From contig NZ_LRFG02000002.1 of NCBI RefSeq assembly GCF_001641755.2, positions 682,001 to 746,000 of the forward strand: a DNA stretch of 64,000 bases, written 5' to 3'. The notes below the pieces were generated by a model. That model had not been told where the DNA came from. It saw only the letters and a program-made list of their open reading frames with translations, and did no database searches. How positions within the stretch are numbered: position 1 is the first letter of the stretch; every line of letters starts with the position of its first letter. Source of the stretch: Microbulbifer flavimaris (GTDB lineage: Bacteria; Pseudomonadota; Gammaproteobacteria; Pseudomonadales; Cellvibrionaceae). The translations under genes were made by a program, and so were the position numbers. Of this stretch, positions 1 through 9,402 are shown one piece after another.

Positions 1-58
1 GAGCTTTTGCCGGGCCTCTGAATCGCAGAGTCCAGGCACATTGAACAGGTGAAAGACA

Positions 59-973
59 ATGCTCAGGCTTTTTACCCTCGGCTTCCTGTTAGCCCAGATA
101 CAGATCGTCACTGCTATGGAAGTTTCCGCCGGCAAACTCGAGACACTGCCGGATTTCGAGTTCCGTGGCATAGCACCCCGCCCGGTACATATATGGCTGC
201 CCGATGGTTATCCCGATCAGGCGCCTTATGCTGCCCTTTACATGCATGACGGCCAGATGCTGTTCGACGCCGACACAACCTGGAACAAACAGGAGTGGGG
301 CGTCGACGAGGTAGCGTCTCAGCTACAGGCAGCGGGCGAGACGATCCCCTTTGTCGTTGTGGCGATCGAGAATGTGAGCGAGACACGTCACGGCGATTAT
401 TTCCCGCAGAAGGCCCGGGTATTGATGCCGGCCGCCGAGCGGGCGAAAGAGCACCCCTTCAATCAGGCAGAACTGCGGGCCGACCGGTATCTGCAGTTTC
501 TCGTCGGGCAACTGAAGCCCTATGTCGACACCCACTATGCGGTTGCATCCGACCGGGCGCATACCGTCATTGCCGGCTCCAGTATGGGCGGCCTGATTTC
601 GCTCTATGCAATGCTTGAGTATCCCCAGGTATTCTCAGCAGCAGCCGCCATCTCCACCCACTGGCTCGGTATCAAGCCTGATGACCAGCTGCCAGTGGCC
701 GCCGCAATCCGCACCTACCTGAAGGAAAACCTGCCGGCGCCGGGCAGGCATCGCTTTTACTTTGACCACGGCACCGAGACACTGGACGCCCACTATCCGC
801 CGTTACAGGAGAAAGTGGACACGATCATGGATCAGGCGGGCTATCGGAGCCCCGCCTGGCAGACACGGGTATTTGACGGCCACGCCCACGATGAAAACTC
901 CTGGCGGGCCCGCCTGGCCGAACCGCTGCGGTTTCTTCTCGGCCGGGATCAACAAGCCACCGATGCAAAATAA
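59..973 (+). CDS. Secreted alpha/beta-hydrolase esterase (esterase D / enterochelin-esterase-like family)
   Basis: The 304-residue product starts with a hydrophobic signal peptide (about residues 1-19), so it probably acts in the periplasm or outside the cell. The nucleophile elbow GSSMGG lies near residue 171, and a C-terminal His-x-Glu-x-x-Trp motif near residues 277-282 is the catalytic His region typical of the PF00756 putative esterase family. Members hydrolyse carboxyl esters such as acylated sugars or siderophore esters; the substrate here cannot be read from sequence. A GAAAG stretch precedes the ATG. The GNAT gene follows 21 bases after the stop and may be cotranscribed. Confidence 0.85.
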   Translation: MLRLFTLGFLLAQIQIVTAMEVSAGKLETLPDFEFRGIAPRPVHIWLPDGYPDQAPYAALYMHDGQMLFDADTTWNKQEWGVDEVASQLQAAGETIPFVVVAIENVSETRHGDYFPQKARVLMPAAERAKEHPFNQAELRADRYLQFLVGQLKPYVDTHYAVASDRAHTVIAGSSMGGLISLYAMLEYPQVFSAAAAISTHWLGIKPDDQLPVAAAIRTYLKENLPAPGRHRFYFDHGTETLDAHYPPLQEKVDTIMDQAGYRSPAWQTRVFDGHAHDENSWRARLAEPLRFLLGRDQQATDAK

Positions 974-994
974 ACGCCCCGGAGAATTGCAGAA

Positions 995-1495
995 ATGAGC
1001 CAACAAACACCGGTCACCACCTATTACCTGGAAATGCCCGATCCGGAACAGCTACGGGGAAAACCGCAACCACCCGAGCTCACGGTAAATGAGGCGGTGC
1101 TCAAAGAGTTTCGCTTTAATCGCTACCTGTACCAGCTCGTTGGGGAGCCGTGGCAGTGGGTGGACAAGCTCACCCTCTCCGACCAGGCATGGCAGGAATA
1201 CGCGGAGCGGGACAGCCTCCGTACCTGGGTGGCGTATCACCGGGGGGCCATTGCGGGCTATTACGAGCTGGAGCGACAGAGTGACGGCAGTGTCCAGATC
1301 GCTTACTTCGGTTTGGCACCACGTTTCGTGGGCAAGGGGTTCGGCGGCTACCTGCTGACACATGCCCTGCAGTCTGCATGGGCATGGGATAGACCCCGCC
1401 GGGTTTGGGTGCATACCTGCAGCCTGGATCACCCGGGGGCATTGGGCAACTACGAGGCCCGCGGCATGAAAGTCTATAACATCGAAGAGGATTAG
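995..1495 (+). CDS. GNAT family N-acetyltransferase
   Basis: The 166-residue protein has the GNAT core: a central beta strand followed by the acetyl-CoA pyrophosphate-binding loop RFVGKGFG near residues 110-118 and a C-terminal strand with HTCSLDHPGAL, where the helix after the loop packs. It is expected to move an acetyl group from acetyl-CoA to an amine; the acceptor is unknown. GGAGA lies about 10 bases before the ATG. It follows the esterase by 21 bases. A GC-rich hairpin (1497-1520) begins directly after the stop. Confidence 0.85.
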   Translation: MSQQTPVTTYYLEMPDPEQLRGKPQPPELTVNEAVLKEFRFNRYLYQLVGEPWQWVDKLTLSDQAWQEYAERDSLRTWVAYHRGAIAGYYELERQSDGSVQIAYFGLAPRFVGKGFGGYLLTHALQSAWAWDRPRRVWVHTCSLDHPGALGNYEARGMKVYNIEED

Positions 1496-1496
1496 G

Positions 1497-1520
1497 CCGC
1501 GCGCCCGACGCAGCGCGCGG
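1497..1520 (+). terminator. GC-rich hairpin after the GNAT gene
   Basis: The arms CCGCGCGC and GCGCGCGG pair perfectly over 8 bp around an 8-base loop immediately after the stop codon. There is no U-tract, so it may stabilise the transcript 3' end rather than terminate on its own. Confidence 0.4.
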
Positions 1521-1601
1521 GCAATACAGGAGCGGCCTCTCGACCATTGAGTGGTCCCGAGCCATACACTAGGCGTTGAAATATCGAGTAAAGCCGAAGC
1601 G

Positions 1602-2201
1602 ATGACGCAAAAGAGTAATGTAGTGCTCCTGGTGCCGGGTATCTTTGATCGCGGCCGGTCCATGCACCGGATGCAGGCGGCCCTGCAGGGCGAGGGTTTC
1701 TCGGCTCACTACATCCACCTGCGTTACAACTCGGCCTGGTACGGGGTGAAGTACTTATCCCGACAGCTGGAAGAGCGCGTCAGTGAGTTCGTGCAGCCCG
1801 GACACACCTTTGCACTGGTGGGCTTCAGTATGGGCGGTATCATCTCACGCCATTTTATGCAGGCGCGCGGCGGGCTGCCGCAGGTGCACAAGTATATCTC
1901 CATCGCCACTCCCCACCGGGGCAGCCTGTGGGCCAACCTGCTGCCATATCCCGGAGGTCGCCAACTGAAGATTGGCAGTCCCCTGCTGGCCGAACTGAAT
2001 AGCGGCCTGGAGCAATTGCAGACCACTGATCCTGTCTCTATCTGGACCCGCTATGACGCTACGATCCTGCCCCACAGCAGCGCACTCCTGCCCCTGGGAG
2101 CCCACTATGAGGTCCCGGTAAAGCTGCACCGCTGGGCAGCACTGGATACCCGGGTCATCCAGCTTGTGACCCGGGAGTTACAACAGTCCATGGAACGCTG
2201 A
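1602..2201 (+). CDS. Alpha/beta hydrolase, lipase/PGAP1-like
   Basis: The 199-residue protein opens with a beta strand running into VPGIFDRG, an oxyanion-type HG loop, and carries the nucleophile elbow GFSMGG near residues 74-79. SIATPHRG follows, as in small cytosolic lipases that resemble the PGAP1/EstA group. There is no signal peptide. An in-frame GTG at 1551 would add 17 residues of poor composition, so I prefer the ATG at 1602, although neither has a strong ribosome binding site. It probably hydrolyses esters of small lipids; the substrate is unknown. Confidence 0.75.
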   Translation: MTQKSNVVLLVPGIFDRGRSMHRMQAALQGEGFSAHYIHLRYNSAWYGVKYLSRQLEERVSEFVQPGHTFALVGFSMGGIISRHFMQARGGLPQVHKYISIATPHRGSLWANLLPYPGGRQLKIGSPLLAELNSGLEQLQTTDPVSIWTRYDATILPHSSALLPLGAHYEVPVKLHRWAALDTRVIQLVTRELQQSMER

Positions 2202-2336
2202 CAGGGGCCCACAAACTCGAGCGCAGGATTAATCCGGCGACTGATCCAGATCAAGCGATGGTCCGCCTGCTCGGGCTATAAAGTACCCGTGCCCCGTTGC
2301 CGCCCTGCGCTCCGTGGCAGTTACAGGAGAAAAACT

Positions 2337-2543
2337 ATGAAGATTCAGAAGAATATGGGCGCGCTTGATCGCGGGCTGCGCCTGGCGGCTGTGGTCGTGA
2401 TAGCGACGCTCGTCGTTACCGGAACTGCCACCGGTGTCACCGCCCTGGCCCTCGGCACCCTGGCAGTCATATTTACACTGACCAGCTCTGTGGGCACCTG
2501 CCCGCTATACCTCCCCCTCGGCCTGAATACCTGCGGGCGTTAA
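2337..2543 (+). CDS. DUF2892 (YgaP-type) inner membrane protein
   Basis: The 68-residue protein begins with MKIQKNMGALDRGLR, typical of DUF2892, followed by two hydrophobic segments and the short Cys motif GTCPLYLPLGLNTC. This domain occurs alone or fused to rhodanese domains and sits in the inner membrane; its role is not established. AGGAG lies seven bases before the ATG at 2337, which decides the start over the upstream in-frame codon at 2289. A strong hairpin follows at 2555-2575. The gene looks monocistronic. Confidence 0.8.
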   Translation: MKIQKNMGALDRGLRLAAVVVIATLVVTGTATGVTALALGTLAVIFTLTSSVGTCPLYLPLGLNTCGR

Positions 2544-2554
2544 GGCTTTCCATG

Positions 2555-2575
2555 GGGCCGGCCACGAGCCGGCCC
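2555..2575 (+). terminator. Hairpin downstream of the DUF2892 gene
   Basis: GGGCCGGC and GCCGGCCC form a perfect 8-bp stem around a 5-base loop. No clear U-tract follows, so intrinsic termination is uncertain. Confidence 0.45.
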
Positions 2576-2776
2576 GTGTCGTCAGTTCCCCCCTTTCAGC
2601 CCCTCTGGCCCAATCGGCGTCATCGTTCTGGTGCTAACGCATCGGCTTCGTGGACCGCATCTTGTTATTGCTCTGTGCACCGAACCGCCCATCCAGCCTG
2701 CTGACTGTATCCAGTCCTGCGCTTAGCGGCGATTGCAGTCGTGCCATGTCGACAACAAGATAACGGGAACACGACC

Positions 2777-5308
2777 ATGCTTCATTTCTCAAGTCCAGGC
2801 CGCCGGCCGGTGACATCTGCGCTGCTGCTTGCAGGCGGGCTACTACTCGCTCTGCCTGCCTACAGTGCCACCATATTCTCCGATGACTTTAGCGATGGCG
2901 ACATCAGCGACTGGTCTACCAGCGGCAATGTGGATGCCTATAACAATGAGTCGATTCGCCTGCGGGATACCTCGACTGCGACACGCGGCCTTTCCACTGC
3001 CGGCTTCTCCTCAGTCTCCGTAGATTTCGCCCTGTCCGCATCTTCGCTTGAGAACGGTGAATTCTGCTACGCCGAAGTATCCACGGATGGTGGCAGTAGC
3101 TGGAGTAGCGTGCTCACCGTCGAAAACGGCCAGGACAACGGCACCATCTTTACCGGGAGTGGCTCACCGGCCGGAATCGATAACAATACCCAGGTCCAGG
3201 TCCGCTTTCGCGGCACGGGCTCGACGATAGGCGACTACTGTTATGGGCAGTCGGTAACTGTCAGCGGCACCAGTGGCGCCACCACCGAACCGGATATCAA
3301 TGCTCCCGCCAGCCTCGACTTTGGCGATATTGCTCCGGGTAATACCAATACCCTGGGTGCAACTATCAGTAATACCGGCACCGCTGACCTGGTGATCAAC
3401 AATGTCAGCGCACCATCCGCTCCCTTCAGTATTGCCAGCAACAACTGCGGCACGGTAAGTCCGTCCGCCAGCTGTCAGCTGACCATTGATTTCTCTCCGT
3501 CGGCAGATGGCAGCTATAGCAGCAGCATCAGCATTTCCTCCAATGATCCCGATGAGGGCAACGTGACCATCGCCCTGTACGGCAGCGCCAGCAGCGGCGG
3601 CGGTGGAGGAGGAGGCAGCGTGGAAAATTTCGATCCGCTCAGTGGGAGCGGCGCTGTCAGCCGCGGTGCACTGTCATTCAATACTCTCATCAACGGCAGC
3701 GACCCGGGTCAGCTGGTGAATTACAGCCACTATGCACTCCCCGCGAATGCCGCCATGCCCAGCAACCAGTTTGAAGGCAGCCTGGAGTTATTTGGCGAAG
3801 CAACCGGTGGCGCCTTCGACGAGCAAAAAGACACTTACCGCTACACCAGCAACCAGGACAGCACTCGCAAGCACCTGCCGGAATTCGATTTCGAACTGGT
3901 ACAGACCGGTAGCCATATCTTCCCGGTCCAGCGGGGCTCCATCGCCAGCAGTCACCCGGAATGGGAATACATCCTCACACCCGGACGCGTGTGGGACGAG
4001 AATGGCGATAACGGCTACAGCCGTGTTGCCCTGCCGTTTGCATTGCAGCAGAAGAATGCCAACTGTATCCACAACGGCATGATGACATTTTTGTTCAAGG
4101 ATGACGGCTCTGTGTCCGACGTGGCTTACCAGATCGCCGGGGAGACCTGCCTCTACTTCCAGGTGGACATGTGGGGCCAGCTGGACGCGAGCTATACACC
4201 GCACAGCGTCAATAATGCTGCCGCTCTGACTGCCGACTACCAGGCAGAAGTGAACGGACGCATGCCGGTCAAACCACTGAGCGCCCTGGCCCAGGACTAC
4301 CCCGGCACCGACCCGAGCAAGTTCTCGCTACCTTCGGGTAAGGATGCAGCCAGTATGTCACTGGTGGGTTTCGTCATCGATGGCACCCACTACACCGGGG
4401 GTTGCGTATCGCGGCAGGGAGATTATCCCTACTGCGAGTCCATGCCGGTGCCGTCCTATTCCAGTGCCAAGTCAGTATTTGCCGGCAGCGCTCTGATGCG
4501 ACTGGAAGAGAAATACCCGGGCACCTTTGGCCAGATCATTGGCAACTACGTTCCCGACTGCGCGAGTAACGGCAACTGGGATGACGTGACGTTCGAGAAT
4601 GCCCTCGATATGTCTACGGGCAACTACAAGCTTGCCGGTTACATGAGTGACGAGGGCGCCAGCCACACGAACGATTTGTTCCTGCCGGAGGACCATGCGT
4701 CCAAGATCAGCTACAGCTGTACTGAATATCCGCGCAAGGCCACACCGGGTACCAAGTGGGTCTACCACACCTCCGATACCTACATTCTCGGCCGTGCCAT
4801 GAACCAGTATGTGAAGGGTATTGAGGGCAGCAGCACGGATATCTTCACCGATATTGTGATCGACGAGGTACTGGCTCCGCTCGGCATCAGCCCCACCGCT
4901 CACTTTACCCGCCGCACTTACGATTCGGTGCAGCAGCCGTTCGCCGGCTGGGGGTTGATGTGGTTGCGCGATGACGTGGCCAAGATCGGCGGTCTCTACC
5001 GCAGTGGCAGCCAGTCGGTGCTCGATCAGGCGGAACTGGATGCGGCGCTGCAGCGCAACGCCGCGGATCGCGGCAACGACCCACTGGCGGACTACAAGTA
5101 TAAGAACGGCTTCTGGGCCCACGAGATCAGTGCCAACCTGCCCGGGTGCAGTGGTGAGCTTTGGCTCCCGTTCATGTCCGGTTATGGAGGCATCAGCGTT
5201 CTGGTTTTGCCCAACGACACGCTCTACTACTACTTTGCCGACGACGATGCTTACACGTGGATGGACGCAGCCGTGGAATCACACAGTATCCGCAGCCTGT
5301 GCCAGTAG
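2777..5308 (+). CDS. Modular exported serine hydrolase (SxxK/beta-lactamase fold) with choice-of-anchor D domain
   Basis: The 843-residue product has a signal peptide (about 1-31), an N-terminal beta-sandwich-like region (about 32-165), a roughly 100-residue choice-of-anchor D (ASPM/SPD-2/Hydin-like) domain with paired cysteines, a glycine linker near residue 273-283, and a C-terminal serine hydrolase domain. The likely nucleophile is the SxxK motif S562-S-A-K565, so the fold resembles beta-lactamase/transpeptidase enzymes. The substrate is unknown. The start at 2777 gives the signal peptide; a GTG at 2741 is also in frame. The next gene is a paralogue lacking the choice-of-anchor domain, which suggests tandem duplication and domain gain or loss. 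Confidence 0.75.
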   Translation: MLHFSSPGRRPVTSALLLAGGLLLALPAYSATIFSDDFSDGDISDWSTSGNVDAYNNESIRLRDTSTATRGLSTAGFSSVSVDFALSASSLENGEFCYAEVSTDGGSSWSSVLTVENGQDNGTIFTGSGSPAGIDNNTQVQVRFRGTGSTIGDYCYGQSVTVSGTSGATTEPDINAPASLDFGDIAPGNTNTLGATISNTGTADLVINNVSAPSAPFSIASNNCGTVSPSASCQLTIDFSPSADGSYSSSISISSNDPDEGNVTIALYGSASSGGGGGGGSVENFDPLSGSGAVSRGALSFNTLINGSDPGQLVNYSHYALPANAAMPSNQFEGSLELFGEATGGAFDEQKDTYRYTSNQDSTRKHLPEFDFELVQTGSHIFPVQRGSIASSHPEWEYILTPGRVWDENGDNGYSRVALPFALQQKNANCIHNGMMTFLFKDDGSVSDVAYQIAGETCLYFQVDMWGQLDASYTPHSVNNAAALTADYQAEVNGRMPVKPLSALAQDYPGTDPSKFSLPSGKDAASMSLVGFVIDGTHYTGGCVSRQGDYPYCESMPVPSYSSAKSVFAGSALMRLEEKYPGTFGQIIGNYVPDCASNGNWDDVTFENALDMSTGNYKLAGYMSDEGASHTNDLFLPEDHASKISYSCTEYPRKATPGTKWVYHTSDTYILGRAMNQYVKGIEGSSTDIFTDIVIDEVLAPLGISPTAHFTRRTYDSVQQPFAGWGLMWLRDDVAKIGGLYRSGSQSVLDQAELDAALQRNAADRGNDPLADYKYKNGFWAHEISANLPGCSGELWLPFMSGYGGISVLVLPNDTLYYYFADDDAYTWMDAAVESHSIRSLCQ

Positions 5309-5340
5309 ACTGATTTTCACACCTCCTCACAGGATAAATC

Positions 5341-5359
5341 AGGGGCGCATAGCGCCCCT
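5341..5359 (+). terminator. Hairpin between the tandem serine hydrolases
   Basis: AGGGGCGC and GCGCCCCT pair over 8 bp with a 3-base loop, 32 bases after the stop of the first hydrolase. The downstream sequence is A-rich rather than T-rich, so termination on the plus strand is only moderately likely. Confidence 0.45.
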
Positions 5360-5436
5360 CTTCTAAAAAAACCTACTGTCGATCGTCGACCGCACATTCT
5401 TGCCAAATACAATCCCGAATCACTGCGAGAAGAACC

Positions 5437-7662
5437 ATGAAACCCCTCAAATCCCTGGCTACCCTGATGATGGTGTGCGCGTGCACGTCCTCACAGGTCA
5501 AGGCAGACACCCTGATGCAGGACAATTTCCAGAATGGCGATCTCGCCGGCTGGTCCACCAGTGGCACTGCCTACGCCAATTATTATTACGGCAACTATTC
5601 CCTCGGTCTGCGTGGAGTCGGCAGTAGTGCCAGTTACGCGCTATCTACCGTTGGATATGTGAACGTCAATATCTCCCTCGACATTTCCGCTTACGCACTG
5701 GAATACGGTGATCGCTGCATCGCTGAGGTTTCCAACGACGGCGGCAACACCTGGGTCAATGCCATAACGCTGTACAACGGGCAGGACAACAGTGCACTTT
5801 ATAACGCCGCCAGTGTACCCATCGATGCGGATAACAAGAGTTCGCTATTGATCCGCTACCGCACCAGCGTCAACCAATACTATGACTACTGCTATGGCGA
5901 CAATGTCTTGGTCACCGGTGACGTGGACACCAGCGGTGGCGACGACCCCGGTGGTGGCAATGACGACTTTTACGACGAGCTGACCGGCAGCGGCAGTGTC
6001 ACCCGCACACTGCTGAGTTACAGCACTCTTATGAGTGGTGGCGATCCGGGCACACGTATCGATCTTTCCGGCTATGCATTGCCCGCCGATGCCGCCCATC
6101 CGCAAAATGCATTTGCCGGTACCCTGACCCTCAATGGTGAGGCCAGTGGCGGCGGCTTTTTTGAGCACAAGGACACCTACAATTACACCGGGGCAGCGGA
6201 CGACACCCGCAAGCACCTGCCGGAATTCTCCTTTCAGTTTATCCAGACCGGTAGCCATATTTTCCCACTTGAGCGGGGCTCCATCGCCAGTACGCATCCC
6301 GACTGGGAGTACGTCCTGGCTCCAGGACGCGTATGGCAGGAAAACGGCGATAACGGCTACAGCCGGGTAGCAATCCCCTTTGCGCTACAGCAGCGCAATG
6401 CCAATTGCATGCATAACGGCGTGATGAGTTTCCTGTTCCGGGATGACGGCGCTGTCTCCAGGGTGGCCTACCAGATCAGCAGTGAGACCTGCCTGTACTT
6501 CAAGGCTGACTGGTGGGGCCTGCTGGATGCGAGTTACACCCCGGAAAGCATTGCCGGGCAGAGCCAGCTGATTGCCGACTACCAGGCGGAAATTGCCGCG
6601 CGCCTGCCGGTGAAGCCGTTATCCGCACTGAACACCGATTACCCTGGCACGGACTACACCTCTTTTGCCAGCCCCAGTGGCACCGATCCCAGCCATATCA
6701 GTACTGCCGGCTTCGTCATCGACGGTACCCATTACCGCGGGACATGCACTACCCGCAACGGGGATTACCCCTATTGTGAGTCGCTGTTGCTCCCGTCCTA
6801 TTCCACGGCCAAATCACTGTTCGGTGGGGTCGCCATGATGCGACTGGAAAAGCAGTATCCGGGGGTACGCAACACCATCGTCAGCAGCTATGTAAGCAGC
6901 TGCAATAATGGCACCTGGAGCGATGTCACCCTGGACAATGTCCTCGACATGGCTACGGGCAACTACGACAGCAGCAACTACATGGAGGATGAAGGGGCGG
7001 CGCACACAGACAACCTGTTCCTGGTGGATAGCCACGCAAGCAAACTCAGCTACAGCTGCGGTCACTATGCCCGGAAAGCGGCGCCCGGCAGCCTGTGGGT
7101 CTACCACACTTCCGATACCTACATTGCCGGTTCGCTGATGAATGCCTATCTGCAGAACCAGCAGGGTGGTGATGCCGATATTTTCACTGACACATTGGTG
7201 GAAGATTTGTTGAAACCCATTGGCGTCGGCCCCACCGGGCAGTACACCCGCCGCACCTATGACACTGTGGCGCAGCCATTTACCGGCTGGGGGCTGATGT
7301 GGCTACCGGACGACATTGCCAAGATCGCCAGCTTCGTGGGCATCGACGATGGCCAAATCGGTGGGCAGCCTATGCTTGATGCTGCACAGCTCGATGCCGC
7401 GTTGCAGCGCTCGCCCACGGATACCGGCACGGTGCCTCTTGCCGACTATCGCTACAACAACGGCTTCTGGGCACATAATGTGGCCGGAAGCCTGACTGGC
7501 TGTAGTGGTGCACAGTGGATACCCTTCCTGTCCGGTTACGGTGGCATTACGGTAGTGCTTCTGCCCAACGACAGCGTCTACTACTATTTCAGCGACAACG
7601 ATACTTACTACTGGCTGGAGGCAGTGCAGGAGGCCCATGGTATTCGCAGCGCCTGCCAGTGA
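5437..7662 (+). CDS. Exported serine hydrolase (SxxK), paralogue of the preceding gene
   Basis: The 741-residue protein aligns along its length with the product of 2777-5308: the same N-terminal beta-sandwich, then a short Gly/Asp linker (about residues 166-180), then the serine hydrolase domain with S456-T-A-K459. The choice-of-anchor D domain of the neighbour is absent. The N-terminus contains Val-Cys-Ala-Cys near residue 16, which could be a lipobox, so a lipoprotein is possible besides a plain signal peptide. The GAGAAG before the ATG at 5437 supports the start. A strong bidirectional terminator follows. The function is unassigned beyond the fold. Confidence 0.75.
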   Translation: MKPLKSLATLMMVCACTSSQVKADTLMQDNFQNGDLAGWSTSGTAYANYYYGNYSLGLRGVGSSASYALSTVGYVNVNISLDISAYALEYGDRCIAEVSNDGGNTWVNAITLYNGQDNSALYNAASVPIDADNKSSLLIRYRTSVNQYYDYCYGDNVLVTGDVDTSGGDDPGGGNDDFYDELTGSGSVTRTLLSYSTLMSGGDPGTRIDLSGYALPADAAHPQNAFAGTLTLNGEASGGGFFEHKDTYNYTGAADDTRKHLPEFSFQFIQTGSHIFPLERGSIASTHPDWEYVLAPGRVWQENGDNGYSRVAIPFALQQRNANCMHNGVMSFLFRDDGAVSRVAYQISSETCLYFKADWWGLLDASYTPESIAGQSQLIADYQAEIAARLPVKPLSALNTDYPGTDYTSFASPSGTDPSHISTAGFVIDGTHYRGTCTTRNGDYPYCESLLLPSYSTAKSLFGGVAMMRLEKQYPGVRNTIVSSYVSSCNNGTWSDVTLDNVLDMATGNYDSSNYMEDEGAAHTDNLFLVDSHASKLSYSCGHYARKAAPGSLWVYHTSDTYIAGSLMNAYLQNQQGGDADIFTDTLVEDLLKPIGVGPTGQYTRRTYDTVAQPFTGWGLMWLPDDIAKIASFVGIDDGQIGGQPMLDAAQLDAALQRSPTDTGTVPLADYRYNNGFWAHNVAGSLTGCSGAQWIPFLSGYGGITVVLLPNDSVYYYFSDNDTYYWLEAVQEAHGIRSACQ

Positions 7663-7711
7663 CTTTGCCAGCGGCAGTATTCAGCACTCAGATTCCTGTC
7701 TGCTGCATAAC

Positions 7712-7743
7712 AAAAGGGGCGATCCATGGATCGCCCCTTTTTT
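7712..7743. terminator. Bidirectional rho-independent terminator
   Basis: A perfect 22-bp palindrome, with half GGGGCGATCCA, is flanked by A4 on the left and T6 on the right. It lies between convergent genes and can serve both. Confidence 0.9.
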
Positions 7744-7766
7744 ATGTTGCCGGTTTTACCTGGCTA

Positions 7767-8519
7767 CTACGCCTTTTCCTCATGGAATGGCTTGTGCAGT
7801 TCCACCGGCTTGGCCTGCTTTTTCCGCAGGCGAATATTGAGCATCTCCACACCCATGGAAAACGCCATGGCAAAGTAGATATAGCCCTTGGGCACATGCA
7901 CCTCGAAGCCTTCCAGAATCAGCGTGAAGCCAACGAGAATCAGGAAGGACAAGGCCAGCATTTTCACCGTCGGGTGGCGTTCGACAAATTCGCCAATTGG
8001 CCTGGCCGCCACCAGCATGACGATCACCGCGAGAATAATGGCGATGGCCATGATGGAAATCTGGTCGACCAGGCCTACCGCCGTAATGACCGAATCCAAT
8101 GAAAAGACAATATCCAGAATTGCGATCTGTACCAGCACCATACTGAAACTGGACACCTTTACGGCCCCCTCGCTGCCATCTACCCCCTCGAGGCTGTGAT
8201 GAATTTCATGGGTAGCCTTGAACAACAGGAACAGGCCACCACCCACAAGGATCACATCGCGCCCCGAGATCTCGTGCCCGAACACACTGAACCAGGGCTC
8301 TACCAGCCCCATAATCCAGACAATGGAAAACAGCAGGGCCAGGCGCGTGATCATGGCCAGCGCCAGTCCGATAAACCGGGCCGGCTCACGCTGGTGCGGA
8401 GGCAGGCGGCCCACCAGAATGGAAATAAAGATGATATTGTCGATGCCGAGGACAATCTCCAGCGCCGCCAGTGTCGCCAGCGCCACCCATGCCTCGGGGC
8501 TTGCCATCCACTCAAACAT
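7767..8519 (-). CDS. TerC/YgaW-family integral membrane protein
   Basis: The 250-residue protein has about seven hydrophobic segments and two copies of the TerC signature with conserved acidic residues in the membrane: LGIDNIIF near the N-terminus and FSLDSVIT near the middle. Family members are linked to metal ion export, to manganese handling and to tellurite resistance loci. The C-terminus is charged and cytoplasmic. The gene stands alone here, not in a ter operon, so manganese or a related housekeeping role is more likely than tellurite resistance. That preference is inference. Confidence 0.85.
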   Translation of the reverse strand: MFEWMASPEAWVALATLAALEIVLGIDNIIFISILVGRLPPHQREPARFIGLALAMITRLALLFSIVWIMGLVEPWFSVFGHEISGRDVILVGGGLFLLFKATHEIHHSLEGVDGSEGAVKVSSFSMVLVQIAILDIVFSLDSVITAVGLVDQISIMAIAIILAVIVMLVAARPIGEFVERHPTVKMLALSFLILVGFTLILEGFEVHVPKGYIYFAMAFSMGVEMLNIRLRKKQAKPVELHKPFHEEKA

Positions 8520-8561
8520 TCGGAAGTTCCTTTTGCCGCCTTTGCTTCAGAGCGGCCTATT

Positions 8562-8948
8562 CTACGGCGACGATTCCAGCCAGGCCATGGCCTCACTTTC
8601 CTCTTCGAAATAGCGCGCTTCGCCGCCGATAAACCAGGAACCCACCTTGGCGGCCAGTTGCTGCCAGCGCTGGTTGCCAAGAATGGCTACTTTGCGGAAT
8701 TCCCGACCGTGCTTCAGGCCGAGCTTGAGATCATCCCAGGCGGCCCGGGCTTGCCAGCCCTCGAGTTCGCGCGCATCGAGAAATACATCAATTTCGGGAT
8801 CTTCGATGCCCTCCATGGCGGATTCCAGCATCGGCGCCAGGGACTGGTAGTCCTCATGGGTCAGTTTGCCGTGTACACGCAGGCTCAGGAAGAACTGCTC
8901 GCCGGTACGTTCCAGCCCGATCGCCAGGCCGTGTCTCTTGATGGTCAT
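8562..8948 (-). CDS. SpoIIAA-like / STAS-superfamily protein (DUF3478 type)
   Basis: The roughly 128-residue soluble protein matches the SpoIIAA-like family (PF11964): alternating strands and helices, with IDVFLDARELEGW in the middle and a C-terminal AxYFEEESEAMAWL segment. An in-frame ATG four codons upstream (8960) is an alternative start. Family members bind hydrophobic ligands or partners, and their physiological role is unclear. It lies 42 bases upstream of the TerC gene on the same strand and may be cotranscribed with it. Confidence 0.75.
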   Translation of the reverse strand: MTIKRHGLAIGLERTGEQFFLSLRVHGKLTHEDYQSLAPMLESAMEGIEDPEIDVFLDARELEGWQARAAWDDLKLGLKHGREFRKVAILGNQRWQQLAAKVGSWFIGGEARYFEEESEAMAWLESSP

Positions 8949-9078
8949 TACGCTCTCCATATCGATTGCAAGGGACTGGCTGGAGTATAAGTGGCGGGGA
9001 GTGCGGGGGAGGCGCTGCAGACAGAGTGGGGGAGGAAGCTAACGCCCGCGAAGTGGGTGGCGGGCGCCGGCGACCGGG

Positions 9079-9384
9079 TCAATGGCTGAGAATATCGACA
9101 ATCTCGCGGGTGTGATGCATCAGGCGCACGATTTCTCCCTGGATGCTGATGGTGACGATCCCGTGCCGGTCTACCGGCTGGACGATGACGCCGTGGCGGT
9201 AGATCTCATGTTCGAGGATATGCCCCTTGCGCAGCTTCTTCTTCCAGCCAGGGGGCAGATCGCCACCGTTTTCGACTTTTTTCTGCAGCCCCGGCGGAAG
9301 GTCGTTGCCCGGTTTGGCCAGCACAGCGCTGGCTCCGGCAGCCAGGGAAATACTGATAACTGCTGCAATCGCAGGTTTGATCAT
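9079..9384 (-). CDS. Small exported basic protein, RcnB/CigR-like
   Basis: The 101-residue product has a cleavable signal peptide ending near AVLA (about residue 22). A repeated LPPGLQKK/LPPGWKKK motif follows, then a short strand-rich C-terminus (EIYRHGVIVQP, ISIQGEIVRLM). This PPGxxKK arrangement is seen in periplasmic RcnB/CigR-like proteins, whose functions include metal homeostasis and envelope roles. GAGGA precedes the ATG at 9384; the upstream TTG at 9402 is less likely. The start lies 18 bases after the intended stop of the SIMPL gene, so the two probably form an operon. Confidence 0.65.
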   Translation of the reverse strand: MIKPAIAAVISISLAAGASAVLAKPGNDLPPGLQKKVENGGDLPPGWKKKLRKGHILEHEIYRHGVIVQPVDRHGIVTISIQGEIVRLMHHTREIVDILSH

Positions 9385-9402
9385 GATGGCTTCCTCGCTC
9401 AA

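Noticed and set aside
1-58. The end of an upstream gene
   Set aside because: One frame ends with TGA at about base 21, but six codons are too few to support a gene call.
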